Origin: an uncultured Candidatus Saccharibacteria bacterium
GTDB lineage: Bacteria; Patescibacteria; Saccharimonadia; Saccharimonadales; UBA6022
Assembly: GCA_946886725.1 (NCBI GenBank)
Contig: CAMPJF010000077.1
Span: 1 to 5,011, forward strand
Reading direction: 5' to 3'
DNA length: 5,011 bases
Part shown: positions 1 to 4,219 of the stretch, piece by piece
Numbering within the stretch: position 1 is the stretch's first letter
How the letters are laid out: every line of letters starts with the position of its first letter
Program-made: the position numbers and the translations under genes
Notes under the pieces: generated by a model
What the model saw: the letters and a program-made list of their open reading frames with translations, nothing else
Told to the model about the DNA's origin: nothing
The model's database searches: none

Positions 1-1914
1 GTCCCAAATAGCGTGGTAGATGGTCTCGCCTGCCTCGGCAAAACGATACTCCGTGAGCTGTTTGTCGATATCAGCGCTTGCTGCATTAAGCTCTCGGATA
101 ATCCAATGATCGGCCAGACTGGTCGGTTGTGGCGGTTGCGGACGGTACCCTTCGCCTAGTTTGTCTTCGATGAAGCGCGCAATATTCCATAATTTGTTGC
201 AAAAATTGCGGCCTGCAACGACTTTACTGGTTGAGAATGCTTGGTTTTGGGCAGCACTACGGCTTGCGACGATTCCCAGTCGCAGCGCATCCGATCCGTA
301 TTCGGCAATGGTTTCGATCGGATTAATGACGTTACCCTTGGACTTGCTCATTTTTAGTCCTTTTTCGTCGAGGACCATGCCATGCAGGTAGACATGCCTG
401 AACGGTACGTCATCAGTCATGTAAAGCCCCAGCATGATCATACGAGCAATCCAGCGGTCTAATAGGTCGCCACCGGTCTCCATGACGCTCGTTGGATAAA
501 AGCGGGATAGCGGTCCACCCGTGAGGGCGTCGGTGGTGATGAATGGCCATTGGCCACTGCTAAACCAGGTATCAAAAGTGTCTTCTTCGCGACGGTATGT
601 TGTGCCGTTAACAACGATCGTCGGTTCGTCAACGCGAGTATCAAAAATCCAGTCGTTAGGGTCATTAACGTTTTGGAATGCTGGAATAGGAATACCCCAT
701 GGAATTTGACGACTAAGGTTCCAGTCGCGAAGGTTGTCGAGATACTGGATTAAAATACGCTTGCGGCTAGCAGGGGTAAACTCGATCTGCCCTGCCTCAA
801 GAGCTTGCTTTGCGCGCTGGGCGAGGGGTTGAATCTGGAGAAACCATTGGTCCTTGATAAGTGGCTGAATGACCGTACCGCATTTGTAGCAGTGGCCGAC
901 GGCGTGTTCGATATCTTCGGTTCCTCGTCGTAGCTCGGCGGCTTCTAATGCAGCCAGCACGCGTTTGCGGGCGGTTTCAACATCGAGCCCAGCGAATTGT
1001 GGTGGCACATTAATCATCGTGCCGTTGAAATCAATTACCTGTAATGGCGTGAGTTCGTGACGCTTCCCTATTTCAAAGTCATTTGGATCATGCGCGGGCG
1101 TAATCTTGACGGCGCCCGTGCCAAATGCTTGATCTACATAGTCGTCAGCGATGATGGGGATTTCGCGTTCAACTAACGGCAAGAGAACTCGCGAACCGAT
1201 TAAGTGTTTGTAGCGTTCATCATCCGGATGAACAGCAACGGCAACGTCGCCTAATAATGTTTCTGGGCGCGTGGTAGCGATGACGATTTCGCCGATTTTA
1301 TCGAGCGTCGGATAGGCGATTTGCCATAACTTGCCTTTTTCGTTTTTATGCTCGACTTCGATATCGGCAAAGCTGGTTTGGTGTGTCGTACAGTAGCTGA
1401 CGATTCGCTCACCTCTGTAAATTAGCTGCTCATCCCATAATTTTTTAAAGGTACCGTAGACGGTGTCGATTACCTTTTCGTCCAATGTGAAGACTAAATC
1501 GTCCCATGTTGCGCTGACGCCGAGGGCGCGCAGCTGTAGTTCCATATCACCACGTTTTTGTTGAACAAAATTCCATACTTGGCTGTAGAGTTGCTCGCGT
1601 GTAAAGTCAAAGCGGCTTTTACCTTCTTTGGCAAGCTCTTTCTCGTACACGACCCACGTTTCAAACCCGGCGTGATCGGCCCCAGGAATATAAGCCACGT
1701 CCCTACCCTTCATTCGATAATAGCGTGCAAGAATGTCTTCGAGGTTCACGGTGAGTGCATGACCAATATGCAAGTTGCCATTTGCGTTAGGTGGCGGCAT
1801 AACGATACTGTATGGTTCGCCCTTCCCTGTGGGTGCAAAGGCGTTGGCCGTCTCCCACATTGCATATATTGTAGGCTCGTACTGATTAGGATCGTATGTT
1901 TTGGCTAAGTTCAT
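1..1914 (-). CDS. valS: Valyl-tRNA synthetase, N-terminal 638 residues (3' end off window)
   Basis: This class I aminoacyl-tRNA synthetase attaches valine to tRNA-Val in the cytoplasm and edits mischarged threonine. Read on the minus strand from the ATG at 1914, the frame is open to base 1. Signatures in order: class I HIGH motif at residues 49-52 after PPPNANGNL; editing (CP1) domain signature ATTRPET at 213-219, followed by LLGDVAVAVHPDD; a Cys-x2-Cys pair at 342/345 before the QWFL segment; SRQIPWGIPIPAF; DTWFSS at 448-453; KMSKS at 521-525; then NFCNKLWNIARF at the start of the anticodon-binding domain. ValS proteins usually run about 850-950 residues, so the rest of the anticodon domain and any C-terminal coiled coil are missing only because of the window edge. 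The start fits the family's usual beginning (LAKTYDP), but no good ribosome-binding site precedes it. One oddity is WGIPIPAF where E. coli ValS has WGHRIPAW. Identity is very secure. Confidence 0.97.
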   Translation of the reverse strand, partial: MNLAKTYDPNQYEPTIYAMWETANAFAPTGKGEPYSIVMPPPNANGNLHIGHALTVNLEDILARYYRMKGRDVAYIPGADHAGFETWVVYEKELAKEGKSRFDFTREQLYSQVWNFVQQKRGDMELQLRALGVSATWDDLVFTLDEKVIDTVYGTFKKLWDEQLIYRGERIVSYCTTHQTSFADIEVEHKNEKGKLWQIAYPTLDKIGEIVIATTRPETLLGDVAVAVHPDDERYKHLIGSRVLLPLVEREIPIIADDYVDQAFGTGAVKITPAHDPNDFEIGKRHELTPLQVIDFNGTMINVPPQFAGLDVETARKRVLAALEAAELRRGTEDIEHAVGHCYKCGTVIQPLIKDQWFLQIQPLAQRAKQALEAGQIEFTPASRKRILIQYLDNLRDWNLSRQIPWGIPIPAFQNVNDPNDWIFDTRVDEPTIVVNGTTYRREEDTFDTWFSSGQWPFITTDALTGGPLSRFYPTSVMETGGDLLDRWIARMIMLGLYMTDDVPFRHVYLHGMVLDEKGLKMSKSKGNVINPIETIAEYGSDALRLGIVASRSAAQNQAFSTSKVVAGRNFCNKLWNIARFIEDKLGEGYRPQPPQPTSLADHWIIRELNAASADIDKQLTEYRFAEAGETIYHAIWD

Positions 1915-1926
1915 GGATAAAAGCTT

Positions 1927-2010
1927 TCAGTATTTTCCGTTACACGTGAAAAATGCACAAGTGAAAAAGCTAACCATTTTCTTGTGAAAAAGATTACAAT
2001 TTCCAAACAT
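1927..2010 (-). CDS. Candidate 27-residue upstream ORF / leader peptide in the valS leader
   Basis: A minus-strand ATG at 2010 opens a 27-codon frame ending in TGA at 1927-1929, 12 nt before the valS ATG and in the same frame as valS. It is preceded by GGAGG (2014-2018), the best ribosome-binding sequence in this leader, although only 3 nt separate it from the ATG, which is short. The predicted start of transcription near 2031 places it about 20 nt from the 5' end. The peptide starts MFGNCNLFHKK and is rich in Phe (6) with three Cys; it has only one Val, so it does not look like a classic valine-attenuation peptide. valS itself lacks a clear ribosome-binding site, so translation could be coupled to this ORF. 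The Phe content may simply reflect the TTTTTCAC repeats it spans. It could be chance. Confidence 0.3.
   Translation of the reverse strand: MFGNCNLFHKKMVSFFTCAFFTCNGKY
1946..1991. repeat. Three direct copies of GTGAAAAA
   Basis: The octamer GTGAAAAA occurs at 1946-1953, 1961-1968 and 1984-1991 on the plus strand (TTTTTCAC on the valS-sense strand). Starts are 15 and 23 bp apart, so spacing is irregular. They lie between the predicted valS transcription start and its ATG, where they could be operator half-sites or RNA elements. In AT-rich DNA a partial chance origin is possible. Confidence 0.45.
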
Positions 2011-2037
2011 TTTCCTCCGTGTTTGTTTTCAAGACTA

Positions 2038-2046
2038 ATTATACCA
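2038..2046 (-). promoter_or_regulatory. Extended -10 promoter for valS
   Basis: On the minus strand the sequence reads TGG followed by a perfect TATAAT (hexamer at 2038-2043), matching the TGn extended -10 consensus. A 17-bp spacer would put the -35 at 2061-2066, which reads TTATTA, only 3 of 6 to consensus; extended -10 promoters tolerate a poor -35. Transcription would begin near 2031, giving a leader of about 117 nt before the valS ATG. The site overlaps the opposing femX promoter region. Confidence 0.6.
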
Positions 2047-2058
2047 TAGCCGACCGTG

Positions 2059-2064
2059 TATAAT
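2059..2064 (+). promoter_or_regulatory. -10 box for femX-like gene, giving a leaderless mRNA
   Basis: A perfect TATAAT ends 7 nt before the ATG at 2072. Sigma-70-type initiation starts about 7 nt downstream of the hexamer, so the transcript should begin at 2071-2072, essentially on the start codon. The 17-bp-spaced -35 position (2036-2041, TAATTA) is poor and overlaps the opposing valS -10. No Shine-Dalgarno sequence precedes the gene, which agrees with leaderless translation. Confidence 0.6.
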
Positions 2065-2071
2065 AAGTAGT

Positions 2072-3049
2072 ATGACTACGGTACAAACCTGTGCGATACA
2101 AGAAGAATGGGACGAGGCAATTTTATCCCGTGGAGGCCATCCACTACAGCTATGGGACTGGGGTGAAGTAAAGGCAGTTCACAACTGGTTTGTTGACCGC
2201 ATTTTTATCTATGAAAAGGATCAAATTATCGGTGCGGCCCAGCTACTGATACGTAAACTGCCGTTTCCATTTACGGCACTCGTGTATGTACCACGCGGGC
2301 CCGTTGCCGAGAACGGCGATAGGGCAGAGGTACTAGATGCGATTGCCGACTATGCAAAGCGTAAATATCACGCAGTTGCGGTGACTATCGAGCCAGATTG
2401 GCGTACGATTCCAAAAGTTGAGGGCTGGCATCAATCGGACAATACGATCTTAATCCCGCGTACGTTGATTCTTGATACTACCAAAACCGAAGATGAACTA
2501 CTAAGTAAGATGGCAAAAAAGACCCGTCAGTACATTCGTAAGTCTGCGAATGAAGAGGTGGAAATTCGACAAGTCCGAAAGCAGGCAGAGCTGACGGAGT
2601 GTCTAAAGATCTATAAACAAACAGCGGCTCGTGCGGGTTTCGGATTGCACGAAGACGAATATTATCGTGATATCTTTTCAAAGATGGGCAGCCATTCATT
2701 GGTGAATGCGGCTTTTTACCAAGGAAAGCCAGTGGCATTTTTGTGGTTGGTTATGAGTGAGCGTACTGCCTTCGAGCTATATGGCGGCATGAACGATGAG
2801 GGGCAACGGCTGCGCGCTAACTACATCCTTAAATGGTCGACTATTCAGATGATTAAAAAGTGGGAGATCGAGCGCTATGACTTTAACGGCTTGCTGAATG
2901 ACGGCGTTAGTACGTTCAAGCAGGGCTTTGCTGATCATGAAGACTTGCTGGTGGGGACCTACGATCATCCATTGTCGCCGCTGTATGTCGTTTGGGCGAA
3001 AGGGCTGCCAATCGCCAAGAAAATTCTACAGAAATTAAAGAATCGTTGA
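2072..3049 (+). CDS. FemAB-family aminoacyltransferase (FemX-like, lipid II cross-bridge)
   Basis: Members of this family add amino acids (Gly, Ala or Ser) from aminoacyl-tRNA to the peptidoglycan precursor stem peptide at the inner face of the membrane, building the interpeptide bridge. The 325 residues fit two fused GNAT-like subdomains. Residues 26-34 (QLWDWGEVK) match the family's N-terminal W-x-W-G-E-x-K signature, and VYVPRGPV is at 71-78. KKTRQYIRKS at 149-158 opens the second subdomain. YGGMNDEGQRLRANYILKW lies at 237-255 and RYDFNGL at 268-274, followed by FKQGF. The coiled-coil arm of staphylococcal FemA (about 420 residues) is missing, so length resembles Weissella FemX. The start is fixed by a -10 box seven bases upstream; stop is TGA. 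The gene is divergent from valS and 30 nt upstream of a small membrane-protein gene. The amino acid used cannot be read from the sequence, and some relatives act on other substrates, so no symbol is given. Confidence 0.88.
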   Translation: MTTVQTCAIQEEWDEAILSRGGHPLQLWDWGEVKAVHNWFVDRIFIYEKDQIIGAAQLLIRKLPFPFTALVYVPRGPVAENGDRAEVLDAIADYAKRKYHAVAVTIEPDWRTIPKVEGWHQSDNTILIPRTLILDTTKTEDELLSKMAKKTRQYIRKSANEEVEIRQVRKQAELTECLKIYKQTAARAGFGLHEDEYYRDIFSKMGSHSLVNAAFYQGKPVAFLWLVMSERTAFELYGGMNDEGQRLRANYILKWSTIQMIKKWEIERYDFNGLLNDGVSTFKQGFADHEDLLVGTYDHPLSPLYVVWAKGLPIAKKILQKLKNR

Positions 3050-3065
3050 TATAAAAACAACGATT
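3041..3065 (+). other. Perfect 8-bp hairpin across the femX-like stop codon
   Basis: AATCGTTG (3041-3048) and CAACGATT (3058-3065) are perfect inverted repeats around a 9-nt AT-only loop. The left arm takes in the last codons and two bases of the TGA stop. No T-tract follows on either strand, so it is not a classic intrinsic terminator. It may protect or process the mRNA between the two genes, or uncouple expression of the downstream gene. Confidence 0.5.
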
Positions 3066-3079
3066 AACAGATAGCTATT

Positions 3080-3319
3080 ATGAAATCTAAGAAAAAGCAA
3101 CAAACACCATCGCGAAATTGGGCGCTTGTCGTCATCGCTTTAATTATGATAATTATCAACCTGATACTATTAGCTTTCGCGGTGCTGTACTGGTCGGTAC
3201 TCGGATGGTGGGCGCCCGCTCTTGTCGGTGGGGCAGTGACCTCACTATTCCTCTCGGTTGAAGCGATCCGTAAAAACGATCCGACATGGCTGCTACTCGA
3301 TCTTATTTTACCTGGTTAG
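3080..3319 (+). CDS. Small two-helix membrane protein, unrecognised
   Basis: This 79-residue protein has a short Lys-rich N-terminus (KSKKKQQ, residues 2-8), a strongly hydrophobic segment at about 14-37, a WW-bounded turn (GWW, 42-44) and a second hydrophobic segment at about 43-60. A charged stretch (EAIRKNDP, 61-68) and a hydrophobic tail (WLLLDLILPG) follow. By the positive-inside rule both ends probably face the cytoplasm. I do not recognise a family. It starts 30 nt after the FemX-like gene on the same strand and probably shares its transcript; TATAAA at 3050-3055 could give a second start about 18 nt before the ATG. No Shine-Dalgarno sequence is visible. The location next to a membrane-proximal peptidoglycan enzyme allows, but does not show, a cell-envelope role. 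The composition is convincingly membrane-protein-like, so I regard it as a real gene. Confidence 0.7.
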   Translation: MKSKKKQQTPSRNWALVVIALIMIIINLILLAFAVLYWSVLGWWAPALVGGAVTSLFLSVEAIRKNDPTWLLLDLILPG

Positions 3320-3337
3320 GGTAGGGGGCTGAAAAGG

Positions 3338-3372
3338 AAAAAACCCCTCGATATCGTGATGATATCAAGGGG
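3338..3372 (-). terminator. Intrinsic terminator for the 3405-3965 gene
   Basis: The stem pairs CCCCT (3344-3348) plus GATATC (3350-3355) with GATATC (3361-3366) plus AGGGG (3368-3372), with one internal mismatch and a 5-nt loop. On the minus strand the stem is followed directly by six Ts (A-run 3338-3343), the textbook arrangement, 33 nt past the stop codon of the minus-strand gene. On the plus strand only a weak ATTTT follows some bases later, so it may stop the convergent small membrane-protein transcript less efficiently. Confidence 0.9.
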
Positions 3373-3404
3373 TCGCAGATTTTATGCCATCTGCCGGCAG
3401 TTAC

Positions 3405-3965
3405 TTACTTGTCGGGCCAGCCGCTAACTTCGTTGCGCTCTGCCGCCCAGAATTCGGTGCCCGGGTTGTACTTGGAGAACTGGTCGTAGGCGTACTTCCG
3501 GCTCTCGTACTCGCCGTACGATCCGTTCGTACTGGGCTTGATGTCCGCCGGAATTCGTTCCCAGTCGGCCACTGCCACTGAGGCAATGAGCGCAAATTGT
3601 TCGGCCGATGCAACCGTTCGGAAGAGGGCGTCAGGCTGAATTTCCATGCCACCATTTTTGGTGGTGCGGATCAACAGCTTGACGGACTCTCCGCCGATAG
3701 CTTCGGCTCGAAACGTTGGGAACTCGGCTTCGTTTGCGAACTCGACTCCGAGGTAGACAGGGTTGTTAAATCCTGCGGTCTCGATGAATCGCGAAGCAGC
3801 TTCAACCTTGGTTAGTTCGGCGGATCTGGCTGGTGCGGGCTGCTCGACGCGCTCGGCTACTTCGAGGCCTAGTATGGCGACAAGTAGCACAAGCACTGCG
3901 ATCCTGCTGGCGGTCAGCCAGGTCTGGTAGCGGGGCTTGCGGTGGGTGGTGGTAGAGTTTGGCAT
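3405..3965 (-). CDS. Unrecognised membrane-anchored extracytoplasmic protein, 186 residues
   Basis: I do not recognise a family. The N-terminus is polar and basic (THRKPRYQ, residues 7-14), followed by one hydrophobic helix at about 17-34. It lacks a lipobox cysteine and an obvious signal-peptidase AxA site, so it is probably an N-anchored protein with about 150 residues outside. The outer part starts with an Ala/Pro/Glu linker (35-50), then mixed alpha/beta sequence and a Tyr-rich, charged C-terminus (about 150-175). There are no cysteines. The start is set by GAGGAG five bases upstream. It is a separate unit with its own promoter, long leader and terminator. The 240 bases at 3421-3660 are about 58% GC against about 44% in three 60-base stretches I counted in the femX-like gene, and C-terminal codons favour TAC, AAG and GAG. 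This suggests acquisition or selection for high expression. The reading frame is well supported; the function is unknown. Confidence 0.78.
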   Translation of the reverse strand: MPNSTTTHRKPRYQTWLTASRIAVLVLLVAILGLEVAERVEQPAPARSAELTKVEAASRFIETAGFNNPVYLGVEFANEAEFPTFRAEAIGGESVKLLIRTTKNGGMEIQPDALFRTVASAEQFALIASVAVADWERIPADIKPSTNGSYGEYESRKYAYDQFSKYNPGTEFWAAERNEVSGWPDK

Positions 3966-3970
3966 GTCAT

Positions 3971-3976
3971 CTCCTC
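3971..3976 (-). promoter_or_regulatory. Strong Shine-Dalgarno site for the 186-residue protein gene
   Basis: GAGGAG on the minus strand lies five bases before the ATG at 3965, an ideal distance. It selects this ATG over the nearby out-of-frame ATG at 3968-3970, which directly abuts the motif. No other main gene in the window has such a clear site, which sets this gene apart. Confidence 0.75.
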
Positions 3977-4040
3977 GATAGTATGCTAGGGCTCCCCCAT
4001 ACCAACAGTTTCATTACCGTCAGTTGCGTGCTGGACTCTC

Positions 4041-4095
4041 TTCCAGTTTGCCGTTCGACATAGTTCAGCGATCTATACTGAACGGCAGACTGGAA
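4041..4095. repeat. 16-bp near-perfect inverted repeat with 23-bp spacer
   Basis: The left arm TTCCAGTTTGCCGTTC (4041-4056) and the right arm GAACGGCAGACTGGAA (4080-4095) are complementary at 15 of 16 positions. The exception (4048 with 4088) is a U-G wobble in plus-strand RNA but an A-C mismatch in minus-strand RNA. Within the spacer ATAG/CTAT (4060-4063 with 4073-4076) could extend the fold; alternatively GTTCAG (4063-4068) pairs with CTGAAC (4078-4083), which competes with the right arm. No T-tract follows on either strand, so it is not an intrinsic terminator. Confidence 0.8.
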
Positions 4096-4163
4096 TTACG
4101 TTTCGACTGTAAGTAAAAGGTACTACTCGACTCAAGTATGATTACAACTTGAAGAGCTGCTTT

Positions 4164-4192
4164 ATTATAGCAGATTTATAGATAAAAGTCAA
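4164..4192 (-). promoter_or_regulatory. Canonical sigma-70-type promoter with extended -10
   Basis: On the minus strand TTGACT (4187-4192, 5 of 6 to TTGACA) is followed by a 17-bp spacer and a perfect TATAAT (4164-4169), preceded by TGC, which completes the extended -10. It is the best promoter in the window. Transcription would start near 4157 and run toward the 3405-3965 gene. The -35 lies in the T-rich tail just after the tsaD stop codon and its hairpin, so the end of one unit and the start of the next are nearly merged. Confidence 0.82.
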
Positions 4193-4219
4193 TAAACGTA
4201 AGCACTACCAAGTAGTGTT
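4181..4219 (-). terminator. Probable tsaD terminator hairpin overlapping the stop codon
   Basis: CACTAC (4203-4208) and GTAGTG (4212-4217) pair perfectly around a CAA loop and extend by a G-T and an A-T pair to 4201/4219. The hairpin therefore contains the last three or four codons and the TAG stop of tsaD. On the minus strand it is followed by a T-rich but interrupted stretch ending in TTTT near 4184-4187. The weak tract makes termination possible but probably leaky, so some tsaD transcripts may enter the downstream unit. Confidence 0.5.

Larger units (their letters stand above)
1915..2031 (-). promoter_or_regulatory. valS leader region with hairpin
   Basis: This is the predicted untranslated leader of valS, AT-rich and without a recognisable T-box: I see no GGUGG-type antiterminator bulge and no terminator with a U-tract. 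It holds a hairpin formed by CACAAG (1956-1961) and CTTGTG (1981-1986), extendable by four A-T pairs inside after a 2-nt bulge. It also holds three GTGAAAAA copies (plus-strand reading) and the candidate upstream ORF. The role is unknown; the hairpin lies inside the candidate ORF. Confidence 0.35.
3966..4157 (-). ncRNA. Long structured 5' leader of the 186-residue protein gene (candidate regulatory RNA)
   Basis: The minus-strand transcript predicted from the promoter at 4164-4192 would carry about 190 nt before the start codon, far more than the other genes here. It could fold into at least three hairpins: TCAAGT/ACTTGA (4132-4137 with 4147-4152); the large inverted repeat 4041-4056 with 4080-4095; and GTATG/CATAC (3981-3985 with 3998-4002), with an inner GGG/CCC, ending a few bases before the Shine-Dalgarno site. 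A competing pair, CTGGA 4031-4035 with TCCAG 4042-4046, would break the large stem, as a switch would. A 15-codon ORF (4014 to TGA at 3967-3969) ends one base before the main ATG. I match no known riboswitch class. It could also be a simple untranslated region or a separate small RNA. Confidence 0.4.

Noticed and set aside
1558..1908. Plus-strand ORF of 116 codons
   Set aside because: It lies antisense to the N-terminal catalytic region of valS, whose HIGH motif and flanks are in frame on the minus strand; the plus-strand protein shows no recognisable motifs.
1927..1929. UGA recoded as an amino acid, giving an extended ValS
   Set aside because: The three conserved genes contain no in-frame TGA across about 1,230 codons and use TGG for Trp and GGN for Gly, so the standard code is the simpler reading.
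1946..1991. CRISPR array
   Set aside because: The repeats are only 8 bp, unevenly spaced 15 and 23 bp apart, with three copies and no spacers of normal size.
1915..2031. T-box riboswitch for valS
   Set aside because: The leader is too short, and I find no GGUGG-type T-box sequence or terminator/antiterminator pair.
3405..3655. Overlapping minus and plus ORFs within the 186-residue gene
   Set aside because: They are out of frame with the ORF that has the Shine-Dalgarno site, promoter and terminator, and are explained by the high GC content of the gene.
4041..4095. Intrinsic terminator or MITE
   Set aside because: No T-tract follows the stem on either strand, and the flanks (ACTCTC, TTACGT) show no target-site duplication.
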